Shown piece after piece: positions 49,500-63,166 of a stretch of DNA of 64,000 nt. The DNA lies in NCBI RefSeq assembly GCF_034702125.1, contig NC_085872.1:24893002-24957001 (forward strand), in the 5' to 3' direction. The stretch's first letter is position 1; each line of letters starts with the position of its first letter. The notes under the pieces are model-generated. The model did no database searches. It was given only the letters and a program-made list of their open reading frames with translations, and was not told the origin of the DNA. Source of the stretch: Engraulis encrasicolus. Lineage: Eukaryota; Chordata; Actinopteri; Clupeiformes; Engraulidae. A program made the translations under genes and the position numbers.

Positions 49500-50904
49500 A
49501 CATTGCTAGGACAGTACAGAGAGCCTTAACAGATTATGACATAGCCGTTACAATTTTGGTGACAGTAAGGTTATAACATATCTCTGCGCTAAGGGGTTAA
49601 AGGAGTTGAAATTAATTTGTTAAACACACCACAGTCAAGATTCCAATCCTGTTGACAGTGATGTCACGGTTATTCATGTGTTTCTTTTAGCACAAGGCTT
49701 ACTATTTTCAGCAAAACACAAGGCTATTGTTTTTTAGCTAATTATTATTATATCCCCGAAACGCAGAGTGTCTGGCATGTAATGGTTTTGCGTGCGCCGG
49801 TGCCACTGCATCCGCCACGTTCACCATGTCCACCGCGTCCGCCGCATCCATCAGGTTAATTGACTTACTTTTGAATGGATGGATGGATTTGTCCCAGATT
49901 CGGTGTGTTAATGCTCTAGGGTAGGTTCATGAACTGATTAGATTTTGGAGTCCAGCACTTTCAAGATGGCTGAATTCAAGATGGCAGAATATTTGTTTTT
50001 CCCATAACTTCTCACCGGGTGGATGGATTTGCCCCCGAATATTTTTAGCTTTGTTTTCACAATAGTTGTTTGGTTGTAGCCTATGCATGATACTGATCTA
50101 TTTTCTATTTAATATACAAGTTCATAAATGTGGACAGGAGTGGTGGGAATGATGGGGGACTGGAAGCATAGCGTTTCAGAAAGGAGACGACTGCATAGGC
50201 CTTGTTTATCTTTTGTTATATAGCCTACTCATCTGCCTCCTATTCTGTTGGCAGCACCTCACCTTCCCAGTAGAAGACCAGGCAAAGGCTTCATGAAAAT
50301 GTGATGCTTTTCTTCCACAACGGTTGCAATGGGCAAAATCAAGTCTTCTATTTTGGAGGAGGTGGTGTCAACAAGGTCTGTTGCACATGTGACAGAAAAA
50401 ATGCCTTTTACAAACCTGTGATGTCAAGTTGTTCTCGCCTCTGCGTCACAGTTTTATTTTGAGCGAAATGCGTCACTAGAGGTCACTGTGAACTGCTGCA
50501 AAGTAATATGTCCCTTTGAAGGCGGTCTGAAAAGCCTGGTGCCATTCATTATTTTATCAGCTAAATATATCTTGTAAGTACCAATACCCTCACCGCACAT
50601 TGGTATATAGAGATAGGCTACATAACTGACAATAATGCAGATTTTCGGCATGCCTTATATAGGCTGTTCTAAATAGGCTATTAACAACATGTGCCATCTA
50701 CCAGCAAATGTGTCACAAATTTGCGAGGGTGCTCCCCTGTCTTATGTTCTGCAAAAATTGTGCATTCACACAAATGTTTGTTTGGGTTTTAAGGTAGACA
50801 AGTTGTTAAAAACTGAAGGGACAGGGAGATCATCTCACACCCCAACCCCTCCCACCCTCAAGCCCACCTCCCATCCCTTCTATCGGGTCCCTCAGCGTCA
50901 TTAT
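49500..50904. other. Intergenic, nothing recognised
   Basis: Includes a short CCGCGTCCGCCGCATCC run near 49825 and a GATGGATGGATT run repeated near 49877 and 50020, with no further feature. Confidence 0.55.
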
Positions 50905-51094
50905 TTTTTTTTAAAGATTTTTTGGGGGCTTTTACACCTTTATTACTCAGATAGGACAGTGAGACAGAGAGGAAATGAGTAGGGAGATAGAGACCGGGGA
51001 GAATCGGGAAATGTCCTCGGATCGGGAATCGAACCCGGGTCGCCCGTGTACTGTAGTAGTGTAGTGCCCTACTGTTTGAGCCCCGACAGGGCCC
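50905..51094 (-). mobile_element. tRNA-derived SINE, second family, with A tail
   Basis: On the minus strand: GGGCCCTGTCGGGGCTCAAA head, B box GGGTTCGATTCCCG, body, then AATAAAGGTGTAAAAGCC and an A-rich tail. Distinct from the GGGCAGTCATGG family. Confidence 0.78.
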
Positions 51095-51366
51095 CTCATG
51101 GGCTCATTTTTCTGGCACCCACACAAGGTCCCTAAGGACACGGTGCCGTAGTCGGGGACTGAGGAGGGCCCACAGGGGCACCATCTGTCTCAGACCAGTC
51201 TGCCTGAACTACGATCAGATCCGCACAGGTCGTCGAGCAGCAATACCTCTCCCGAGCCCCTGAACCACCTGGCTGCCCTCCAACATATTTGAGCAAAACA
51301 AAAAAAAGAAGAAAGACATGCGGCATTTAGTTGCATACATATAAATGTATCTATATGTGGACACAC

Positions 51367-51559
<193 letters not shown>

Positions 51560-51599
51560 GAAAGCAGCCTGTTGTAATTATACATCATTTCCTCAAGGT

Positions 51600-52040
51600 G
51601 ATAATGAGCTGTGATGCCCCCTCAAATATTTTTAACAGATTATTTGGAGACTGCGGCTTCACTTTTTGGGGAGATCAGTTAGATAATGTGACTGAAAAGG
51701 ATTTTATTTGGTCTGGAGGGAGACGTTACGACTGATTAGATTATGGGTAGATTCCCAATTCAGCTTAATTGGAGTTCGCTAGGCCCTTCCTTTTGGCAAG
51801 GTATGAATAGGATACTTGGCGAGACGTTCGCTTTATGTTATAAATTCCTGGGAAAATCATCAGAGGCTGTTCATAAAGACAGGCAGCCATTCAGTTGACA
51901 GCAGCAGGCCCACCCTCATGCTGCCTTCTTGTTGAGGAGTCCTGAGACTTGTGGTTAAACACAGCTCACTCTCGCTGCCTAAGCTGCCACGTTATTTCGC
52001 CATATTGTATAGCACTGGTCTGGGTTGTGGTTTAAAAAAA

Positions 52041-52101
<61 letters not shown>

Positions 52102-53650
52102 AGAGAGAAAGGGGGGGAGACAGAGAGAGAGAGAGAAAGAGAGAGACAGAGACAGAGAGAAACACAGACAGACAGACAAAGACAGAAAGAAAAAAAAAGA
52201 GGGAGAGAGAATGTTCACATATTATGCACAGGCCAGTACCCAATAATTTCCACAAGTGCCCCACTACCAGTGATATATCCTGCACAGTAAACATTATCGG
52301 AGCAAAAACCAGTGTAGCAAATTCCTTAACCGAAATGTCATGAACCGTGGGGGTGGTGTCACGTTATGCTGAATGGTGGTGTGCTGGTTTGTGTTGCTCA
52401 CTCCCAGGGCTGTTGTTTCCTGCAACACCCAGCGCCTCCTCTCCGCACACCGCCCATGCCTTCGTTTGAGGCTATTTAATCTGATGGATCACTGTTTGTC
52501 AAAACAAAATCTCATTAAGTGCCATCAGTGTGGTGGCCGCTCGGCCTCTCCGTATATTTTGAATGACAGCTTTGTGTGAGCCGATTAAGTATGTCTGTGT
52601 TATGCCATGGTCAGACCAGAGCCTCTGGAGAGTCGTGGTGTATGCAGGCAGCCCATGCAGCGCTTGAAGTGGGAGATTGTGAGAGCGAGCGCAGGGCACT
52701 CTTTGGTCTGGGGTGAGAGAGGAAGCACGGACTTGTGGCTCTGAATTGCCCCTCGCTGAGGTCATCCCTGCTTATTATTACCCCGGCTTTTGGTAAACAG
52801 AGAATCATTCTTAAACAGCATTTTTTTTTCCAATGGTTTGGAAAGACGGACCGAGACCTTTTCCCACAGTCTTTGAGCTCTTGATGGATCTCTGAAAATG
52901 GATATGGTTTTGGGAGTGGAGGAGGCGGCGGGGTGGGGGCTGTTTACTTTTAATACATGCATTTTTTCAGCAGTCTCATGTCACGACTTCATTTTAAAAC
53001 CATTATTGTTTTCCTTTGAGGGTTCTGCTGCAAGCTCGGCCAACTGTGTAAGGTGCAACCTTATATGGTAAATGGGCTAACCATGGCGCAGGGATGAAAG
53101 GACAGGGCCCCAGTGATCGATATACATACACAAACAAATGAGCATTCTTAATGAAGCGCCACTGACATGTGACAACGCACACGGTGACATGGTTGGGCAC
53201 CAACAAGTCTTTCCTTCATTCCGGGCAACATTCTGGAACTTGAAGGCATGTCTGTTGGCTATATTTAATCATTTAATTGCTGCAGAATTCCAAAATCGCA
53301 TCTTATCTGAAGGGAAACATAAAGGTCACTATAAGTGCTACAAGTACCGAATTTGTAATGCATTGCACCATTTCCACTGTGTGCCTTATATAGGCCATTA
53401 TTAGCTTGATTGGATCCTGTTTTCATTGGTCATTTGAGGCTTGTGTAGCTGCCCAGATGTCAGCATCTTTATGAATGGAAAACACGATCATGAAACATAA
53501 CACTAATGTGAAAACATAAGGTTTTACTGAATGACAATGTTTTGCTCACAATTATCACAGAACAATTCAATTTTTTCCCGCCTTCTTTGACCTACTTCAA
53601 TATCATTCATTCGTTCGAGGGCCAGTCGTCCATTTTGTCATATCCCTAAC
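51600..53650. other. Intergenic, unique sequence, possible regulatory DNA
   Basis: Apart from the GA array, 51600-52020 and 52330-53500 show no repeat family and contain homeodomain-type words (TTAATTGG, GATTAGATTATGG). This looks like the non-repetitive islands of gene deserts. No gene seen; regulatory role is a guess. Confidence 0.4.
52043..52215 (+). repeat. (GA)n microsatellite and purine-rich tail
   Basis: Pure GA at 52043-52099, then 115 bp of nearly unbroken purines with ACAGAC interruptions. Confidence 0.96.
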
Positions 53651-53652
53651 TT

Positions 53653-53795
<143 letters not shown>

Positions 53796-54619
53796 CTGTA
53801 CTCATTAGAAAGTGCATTACATTTGCCGTCCTGTCTGGTAAAAACAATGACGACTGTAACTGGGTCAAAGGTCAGACACAGGCCCAATTGTGGTGGCACG
53901 CCAACCAAGAGAATATACACACTGAAAAAAAGAAGAGGACTGGCACATGCAAAATATGCTTTTGTCCATTGTTATTGGCTGAAAAAATATGGAGCAAGAT
54001 GTTTTGTGGGGCAAATCAGCATCTCATGCCATAATACCCAGGCAGCCAATCAGGACTCCAAATTAGTTTCACTCCCTTTTTTATCCGCTGCGGCTGAGGC
54101 CCACACAGACAATGCTGGACTGCTCCTTCACACCCTACTTTTCTATTCTCATCTCATCTCATCTCACCTCACCTCCTGCAACCCCCCCCCGCCCCCCACC
54201 ACCCCAGAGGCCACCCTACTATGACTGACACTGACTGAAAACCACTGTCACTGAAAAGACTCTGAAAGGATTTCAACATTCAACCACAAGACCTTTTGTC
54301 AGTTTGAATCCGAAGTCTTTGTTCCTTTGAAAAAAAAGTTACTTTTGTGTCTTTTGGCAGACGTCCCTCAATGTGTAATATAAACGTGATGGTTTGTGCT
54401 TCAAAAGCAGTGCCAGAACAGGAACTCCATAGCTACAGGTTCTTACTGTAAAGTAGTCCTGGTGGTGTTCCCTGGAGTTGATCGCATTGCAAGCTGACCA
54501 CATTTCCCTTTTATAACTAGCCAATGCCTAATGGACAATAGTGTCTTAAGTGTATGGCAGTCGGTTGAAAGAGCAAGCTCCAAACTCTCTCTGTGAGTTG
54601 AAATATGTATGCTACAGTA

Positions 54620-54772
<153 letters not shown>

Positions 54773-55575
54773 CTCCATCCTGGCAAGGAGCGGGTCTGGT
54801 GCTGGGTTTGCAAGCTGAGCCCGTGCTGAGGAGGGATACACTATTTATCTAAACTGCAAAGTCTCTCAGCATTTGGGTACAGTCATGCTCTAATAATCAA
54901 ACCTCATCATCTGGCTTCATGCTTAGTTGGTCACATGCTATTCGGACCCAGAACTCTGTGGCTTCTTCATTGTGCCTCTCTATGGCAGTCCGAGCGCTCT
55001 TCGCAACCGCTTGGGACGCCATGCGCAGTCGAGTGACTCATCGCTTTGAGACATGAGGATCTGTCCATTGATGGCTTCTCCATAACACTGTCCAATACTT
55101 CAACTTTGTTCCCATCCATTTCAAAAATTCAAAGGATGGGAACTGGAAGGCCAAACGCTCAGACATGCCAATGGGCCTCATGGGGCAGCGAAACCACACC
55201 TGCAGATTACACTGCCCAAGCAGGATGTATATGACGCCATTTCTTTAAAGTTAAATTTAGGGGAACTTTTTGAGAATATTTTTAGTATATTTATTGTATG
55301 TCTAGGTTTTTTATGTATTCTGTATTATTCAATGTATTCTGCATAGAGGAAGAAAAAAAACGTTTTCCCTTCGGAAAAGAAACAAAATGTGATACTGTGA
55401 TGGGCGTGCAAAACATGAGAGATGTATGCAGTGGTTTTGATTCATATCCCCCCTCTGTACGGCTTGCATTATGCATGGCGGTGTATGTTCAGCTCCCACA
55501 CACGTAGTGCCTCTCACCTTTCATTGCACCCTAGAGCAGAATTTGTCAACTGCACAACCCCCCCCCCTCTCTTTT

Positions 55576-55881
<306 letters not shown>

Positions 55882-56369
55882 TTCCACAATAGGCTCTGGT
55901 TTTCTGCACTTGCTCCTTTGAACATTTCTGGATAACACTTACACACATCAAAAACCTCATCGCCCATCCGTGCTATTTGTTTAGACAGGTAGGGGACGGG
56001 ATCCAGCATCCGTCCGGTGCTGGCGAGCGGCAGAGTGGGATGATCATCTCTGGGAAGTGGGAGCGGTGACCTTATTAAGCTCGGGACGCCAGTATTCCTT
56101 AAAGTGGGATTACTCTCTTCCTGTACCTGTTCCCAAGAACCGTAAAAAACAGATTGCTGGTCCCCGTGCCAATTGCATGGAAAAGAGATAACAACGCACC
56201 TGTGTGAGCCACTGGGCTCTCTGTCATCCCCTACCGCACCTTGTCTGCAAGCCCCTGGCTGTCCAACTAAGCCCATATCACAGAGGTGTAAAATCCGCCT
56301 TTCATTTGGGACAATAGTTCAGAAAGAAGTTTGGCTCGAGGTGTTACCAGCAGTTTGTTTTTCACTTAA

Positions 56370-56675
56370 CCCATTTTAGCCTGATGACTCGTATGTGTTG
56401 TTTACCCTTTGATGCCTGGAGACACATATACGCTGCATTCAGGCTCTTGAGATTTTAGCTTTCATTTTTTATAAAAATATGGGTATGTTATTAGAGCTGA
56501 ATTAACACATTCTAATGCAAGATGAGGGTCTTGGGATTTAAATGCAACTCATTTGATGTTTTTATGTGCATCAGAGGCTAAGATATTTAGGTTTTTATAG
56601 GCTGAGGGCAACTTTCCCAACAAGGGCTTAGGCATTCAGCAGGAGTTTTTTGCAGGTGCTTTAGGCACCAATGGG
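56370..56675. mobile_element. TTAA-flanked MITE, 306 bp (piggyBac- or Kolobok-like)
   Basis: TTAA at 56366-56369 and 56676-56679. Ends CCCATTTTAGCCT and (inverted) CCCATTGGTGCCT, matching except three middle bases. No ORF. Confidence 0.6.
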
Positions 56676-56719
56676 TTAATGGAGATGCTGACAAACGGTT
56701 TTATATAAAAAACAGTGCC

Positions 56720-57078
56720 CTCACGATTCGATTCGATTACGATTCTGGAGGTAATGATTCAATTTGAATTGATTCAATCCGATTGTATGATGCATTGCAA
56801 TGCATTACATTTTCTACTGAAAGCAAAGCAAATTTTCGTCAGTCAATAAAAGCAGTTTAATGCTGAAAAACATTTTATTGGCTGTTTTCCGCTTCAGTCT
56901 TGGAGTTATGCACTGAAGTGCTCTCATTTATTTAACATTAATTTGCTCCGGGAAGATCCACAGAAGTAATTGAAACTTGAAAAAATATGCCACATCGATT
57001 ATGGCACCTGCGAAACGATTATTGAATTGTCCTGCCCCGCATTGCAATGCATTGCCGAATCGATTATTGTTGACACCA
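56720..57078. mobile_element. Candidate hAT-like element with GATTCGATT ends
   Basis: The left CACGATTCGATTCGATTACG and right CCGAATCGATTATTGTTGAC look like diverged terminal repeats, and GCATTGCAATGCATT occurs near both ends. Target duplication is obscured by A runs. Confidence 0.4.
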
Positions 57079-57080
57079 CA

Positions 57081-60000
57081 AAAAAAACAGGAGGCTGTGT
57101 CAAACTCAGCCGTTAACATAAGAGAAGTGAAATATCCGAGTGATGTCTTTCCATTTGCACGGCCTCACATGATGGCAAACTTGGACTTCGTGTTCAGACC
57201 AATTAAAACATTCTAGGCATTCCTGTCTATTGAATTGTAATGCTGTTTCCTAAACACAACCATGAAAAGAGACACTGTGTGTGCACACAAGTGTATTGAT
57301 CAATAACAATTGGTGTATTTTTAGACTGATTAGGAGCCAGGCCAATGTGGGAGGCTGGTACATTCCTGCCTGTGTGTCTGGGCTGGAGGTAACTAGCGCT
57401 GCAATCAGTGAATAGCTGAAGAAACGTGCTCAAGCCCGGCACCATCACCCCCCACCCCCAAACACCCCCCCCCCCCACCCCGCCCCAACCACCGTCCACC
57501 CTCCCTCCATCATGCGAGGAGGGTGTGGGTTGGGTGGTGGGGGGTCGGGGGGGAGTTGTTAGACCATGGGATGGGATGGGATGGGGTGGTGGTCCGTATG
57601 GAATTCCTGCAACATAAATGGGGAGGGGGACTTGGACAGGAATAGATGCTTCAAATGCAAGTTTTAGAAAACATTACATAATGAGAAAGCTCTGGGTTTA
57701 AACATGCTGTCAGAGAAGTGACCAATCTTGCGTATAATGGCGGTGGCGTTATGTAATCGCGTCACGACGGCCCAACTCAGTATCCTCTTTGTTGACCAAT
57801 CAACGACATTTCATATCTTATTTATTTCAAAGTCATTGCCAACAATGCACTCCCTACACTTACGTTGTGCACAAACATCCTTTGATTCCGTTTTCCCTCC
57901 AAACCATATTCGGTGTATCTTGACATCTAAACAGTCCTCTCTTTCATGGGTCACCACTTGGAAATGAACAGCAATCATGTTTTTTGGGTAGTGTGTGTGT
58001 TTGTGTGTGTGTGGGTTGGGGTGGGTAGTGGGGTTTTCCTCATTAATGAGTGTATCAAATAATGAATGTAGGCAGGACCACTGTGAGAAGCCCTGTGCTT
58101 TAGCTGCGGCTCCTGATAAAATGGCTCCTTTTAGCACACAGACATTACATTGCTGCCAGTTCCTCTGAGAAATACACAAAACTGTCCCCCTTTATGTGTA
58201 AATGGAGGGGGGGGGGAAATAGTGTAGTATTGTACTTATTCAGTACCATTACCAGGAAACAATGTTTGTAGTGTTTATATTGTTATTTTCTTTGTTTAAT
58301 CTGGCACATGCACAGAATGGGATAACAATGTTATTGAAATCCACGAGATGGCACAAGACCTCGTTCTCACGTTCCAGCAGAAATCGCGGCGGGATTGAGG
58401 GAGTTTGGGACAAATGTACAACACTGTGATGGCTGCAGAGGCCCTGAGGATGTTAAGTCTGATATATTGGAGTGAAAACCACTGTGAATTGCAGGCTTAT
58501 TATGTCATAAAATGTAACCAGGCTCAAAAAATAACATGGGCCATAAATATCCGGACCGGATAGTATTATTGGGTATTGTGTAGGCAATCTTGTATGGGGT
58601 CTTTGTTGTGTCCAAAGGTCAAATGAATATGCCTAAATATTTTCAAAAAGAGGACAATGTGAGGCATTATGCTTTCTCACTCTCATCTTTTCCGACCTTG
58701 TTTGTTCAGTGCAGCGGCCGAGGCACACATACATTGAAACCATCAGAGTTACAAAGAGGCGACTCTGACCTCACCCTGGCTTTATTTAGAGGGACGGCAG
58801 GCACCAATGAAGCTGCCGGAGTGGATAGTCAGTGAACATGACATGTCTTTCTAAAGACTTAATCCAGCAACATTACGCAATCAGCAGGCATGTACAGACT
58901 GGTTTTGATTTCCCTCATCTGAGAGCGTCATGAGGGTGTTTCTATCAGAAGGAGCAGATGGGTTACGGCGTTCCACCAAGGGCTCCAAGGGTTACGAAAA
59001 AACACAAGAAACACCTCCTGTGGAAGTTTACATTCACTCACACCCAGTTTACCTTGGAAAAGTCTTGTGTTATTTTATCTGGCGGAACGGGGGGAAGACG
59101 TGTCTGCCCTTTCCTGCCACACCATTTCTTTTTTTTCTTTTTCTTTTTTTTGTGGCTGTGTGGACCTGCTCAAGCAGAGCTCCAGAGGCAATAACCAAGG
59201 GCACAGTGCTTATACTGTAACAAATCAGCTGTCATAATGACCACTATTTTCTTATGACTTTATTCCAGATAGCAAAGAAATTATATGTTGTGTATGTGTT
59301 GTGGTTAAAACTGGCGATTTATAATCCAGTCTGGGTTTTTTTGTGTGTTTTTTTTTAAAGAAATGAAATGCATGTCTTCCTGTTTTCCTCACATGAAAAA
59401 TAGAATTTGTTGTTTATTATGTTGTCTTTCTTCAAATATGCAAAAACACACACTCTACCCCCACACCCTCTCAATTACTTTTATGGAGCTGGAAAGTTCA
59501 GGCCTATTGCCATCAAGATTTAGAAGCCTTGTCAGTAATCCACTGCACAGGCCGAACCCCAGTTCATGCTCAATTATCCTGCATGTCCAGTAAAATAAAT
59601 TGAGCCGTTGAGACTGCCAGATAGAGGAAATGTCTGCATTTCCTCTCATAAAGCACAACATTGGCTCATGTCGTCTCTAATATTTACACTTCAAATGAAA
59701 AAGAAGTGGTCCTCAGGGAGAGAAAGGGTTTCTGTCCAGCCACACTGCTGCTCCTCTGCTAAAGTATTTTTGAATGATTCTGTTCCATATTTATGAGTTA
59801 ATAGGACTACGATGACATCAAGTATTACAGTGTGTGCCTGCCACAGGGAAGCCGTTTAGAATGCTCTGCAGAACAGCAGCCACTGTGAGCAGTCATGGGT
59901 GACTTAATGCTATTGCAGAAATTCGAAAGATGGTCTTTGTTTCAGGATACATTGGCTTGATCTCCTTTTGTTATTTTGTGACGCTAAATAAAATATGACC

Positions 60001-61245
60001 TTTCTGGTGACCTTTCCGTTTTGCAAGTTACCTGTAAAAAAATGTTTTAAAACTATAGTTTTATTTATTTATCTTCTCCCCCTTCTTTACGTAATGTTAC
60101 TAAATGGTTCTTATTTTTACCATTTAAATGTTATTCTTCAGATTCTTTTTCATCTGATGTGATTACTTGTATGCTTTTAATTTTAAATTTTAAATGCATA
60201 ATAAACTTGCATTGCTTCACAGTTACAGCACAATAGGACAAAAAAGGACAATATAGCAATTAAGTAATTAAGGGAATAAATATCTACAAAACAAAACTGC
60301 AGTCTATTTAGATTGTATATATATGTTGCCATTTTATATTGTGTTTCACCAGACTATAACTGAATTATAACTTTGGGTGGGAGAAGATCATAGCACTATT
60401 TTAAATGAACTTCATTTGAATTAAATTAAAACATAGGGCAGCACTGCCAATGTCAAACTGGTACACAAGGAGTTTCAGATAATTCACAATTAACACAATA
60501 AAAGCCTAATCACTTTATGGATGTCTACATTTTGCAATTGTTTTCAATTATTTCTTTCTGTATTTCATCATTTGCTGTACACCACTATTCCGATGCTATT
60601 TGCAGTCTTAGAATGATTCTTACCGCAGAAAGATTCACAACCTGTGTCAAACCTAGGTAGTGAAAACTTGAATGGACATGCGCATATTGACAAATGAATT
60701 GTCACGTACAAATTATATTGGCCACAGGTTAATATGGGGGAGAGGTGTAGCTGAAGGAGTGGGGATAGGATTTTGGGGCAAGGCATATGACAAACAATTC
60801 TAACTTTTTTCATGTGTTCAAAGGTTGAATTGTCCATAAAACTGTTGATATGTCGACAAAACAATAAAACAAGATCCCACTGATGGATCGAAACGTTGCC
60901 ATTTGCAAAATTAAATAAAGTTTGTGCTTTTGGAGCTCATGTGGAGCCCAGGGTGCAGAGCACTTCATCACATGTCGACCACTTTTGTCTGGCACCTGGA
61001 TAATTGTTTTGTGGATATGCGCGGGGTGCGATTTGTTGAAGAACCAGAAGGGGGGATAAGTTTCAGATTTTAGGCATTATCAATGGAGTTACATACTGCA
61101 AATATTAAAATCCTGTAGGAAAAGTGGAGGTATCAAAACCAGAAGGGGAGACAATCCCCCCCATCCCCCCCTACAAATCGCACCCTGGATGCGCACCCCA
61201 ACCTCCAAACAACACCAAGTTAGACATGAATCAGGGGGACTGTAT
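57081..61245. other. Intergenic, nothing firm; G/C runs and one retroelement tail
   Basis: 57450-57600 has strand-asymmetric C runs followed by G runs (possible G-quadruplex region). 60870-60945 holds CACTGATGGATCGAAACGTT then GCAAAATTAAATAAAG, like a Penelope-type or related retroelement tail, but the hammerhead core is incomplete. The rest shows no gene. Confidence 0.5.
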
Positions 61246-63166
61246 GGGTCATTTCACGTGAAATCAGACGCTTTGGGACCCGACCGATCCGGATTTCAAT
61301 CATACTTGGTGTGCCTTTTTAGTAGCAAGGTAGCACCCCAGAACTGCATTGGTTTGAATCTGACACTAATATTAAGGGAGAAACAGACTAGGAAAGGTTC
61401 ACATGTGAGGGTAGGACACTATACATTCAGCCTTGAATATATCAGTCAGTGTTAGTCACAAAAAGATGCCTGTGGTATTGTTTGAAAGCTCTTTTCTGGC
61501 TCTACATATTACACAATCAGCTTGGAATACAACAACTCTCAGAATATGAATTATGATAAATTGAAAAATTAAAAAATTGAATATCTAAAAAAACTATTTT
61601 AAAATGGCCAGTTCCTTGTCCAAACGTAGCCGGCAATGTCATTAGCAACACCTCAAATGCTGGTGTTCGGTTCTTTATTCATTTCAGAGAGAATTTGACT
61701 CACAAATATGGCATCATACAGACCACTTACTAATAATATGGTAATACCATAGTAGCATCACATGACAAAACAAAAACAAAACAAAAATGGTCCGTTTCCA
61801 TGGTCCCAGGTTTCAGAAACTAAGGCAGATGTCCATTTATACACACCAAATGATGATATGTGAATGTTTGAACATTCCTTCTCTGTGTACCTGTGTCATC
61901 TTCCCTTTACCGTACTTTAAAGAGATAATCAATGGCTACACTCTCATTTTGTACTCTACCAGTGCATTTGAAGCAGCAGCTGTGTCTTTTGTAGATAATG
62001 TATAAGTACGTCCCGTTGTAGTTATAGGTTCCACTACCAGAAGCACATCCTGATGATCCATGACAAGTCTATCTGGTCTGAAGGGAAAAGTGAAGGATGG
62101 AGATGGTCCATGAGGATGCAGGAAGTTCAGTTTCACCTCTCCAGTGCTCAGCATACATTCCTCAACACATGCTAGCCACCAGTTGCCATCATATACAGCT
62201 ACACCCTTTGATGCTTGAAAATGTAACACATTCCTTTACTGAGCTAGCTGTATATGATGGCAACTGGTGGCTAGCATGTGTTGAGGAATGTATGCCGAGC
62301 ACTGGAGAGGTGAAACTGAACTTCTTGCATCCTCATGGACCATCTCCATCCTTCACTTTTCCCTTCAGACCAGATAGACTTGTCATGGATCATCAGGATG
62401 TGCTTCTGGTAGTGGAACCTATAACTGCAACGGGACGTACTTATACATTATCTACAAAAGACACAGCTGCTGCTTCAAATGCACTGGTAGAGTACAAAAT
62501 GAGAGTGTAGCCATTGATTATCTCTTTAAAGTACGGTATGGGAAGATGACACAGGTATCATTTGGTGTGTATAAATGGACATCTGCCTTAGTTTCTGAAA
62601 CCTGGGACCATGGAAACTGACCATTTTTGTTTTGTTTTTGTTTTGTCATGTGATGCTACTATGGTATTACCATATTATTAGTAAGTGGTCTGTATAATGC
62701 CATATTTGTGAGTCAAATTCTCTCTGAAATGAATAAAGAACCGAACACCAGCATTTGAGGTGTTGCTAATGACATTGCCGACTACGTTTGGACAAGGAAC
62801 TGGCCATTTTAAAATATAGTTTTTTTAGATATTCAATTTTTAATTTTTCAATTTATCATAATTCATATTCTGAGAGTTGTTGTATTCCAAGCTGATTGTG
62901 TAATATGTAGAGCCAGAAAAGAGCTTTCAAACAATACCACAGGCATCTTTTTGTGACTAACACTGACTGATATATTCAAGGCTGAATGTATAGTGTCCTA
63001 CCCTCACATGTGAACCTTTCCTAGTCTGTTTCTCCCTTAATATTAGTGTCAGATTCAAACCAATGCAGTTCTGGGGTGCTACCTTGCTACTAAAAAGGCA
63101 CACCAAGTATGATTGAAATCCGGGTCGGTCGGGTCCCAAAGTGTCTGATTTCACGTGAAATGACCC
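61246..63166. mobile_element. 1.9-kb palindromic DNA transposon with duplicated ORF, 4-bp duplication
   Basis: Left arm 61246-62200 and right arm 62246-63166 are near-identical inverted copies around a 45-bp spacer. The ends are GGGTCATTTCACGTGAAATC in both directions, flanked by GTAT at 61242-61245 and 63167-63170. Each arm carries the same ORF reading outward from the centre: about 87 residues from AVYDGNWWLACVEE through FLHPHGPSPSF to VEYKMRV (minus 62196-61936, plus 62250-62510). The two proteins differ by only a few residues. YDGxWWxxxV followed by MxPxGPxxxFxWP-like text resembles a small domain seen in uncharacterised transposon-encoded proteins. A 4-bp duplication would suit Sola- or Chapaev-type elements. 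The left arm has about 34 extra bases near 61850-61885. Confidence 0.8.

Larger units (their letters stand above)
48340..49500 (+). pseudogene. L2-like LINE reverse transcriptase remnant, interrupted
   Basis: Plus-strand RHGVSQGSVLGSLL (usual GVPQGSVLGPLL, RT motif 4) near 48420-48465 and an SDDTQF-like catalytic box just after are followed, beyond a 650-bp insertion, by LLFGTPATL and LHWLSLIQKIH near 49300-49430, the C-terminal end of the same protein. Several frameshifts. The insertion at 48592-49239 separates the two parts. Confidence 0.7.

Noticed and set aside
50989..51094. Possible tRNA gene with a perfect GGGTTCGATTCCCG B box
   Set aside because: It continues into a SINE body with an A-rich tail and lacks a matching acceptor stem.
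60876..60900. Second hammerhead ribozyme around CTGATGGATCGAAAC
   Set aside because: The core lacks the GA of CTGANGA and there is no room for stem II, so only a retroelement-tail resemblance is noted.
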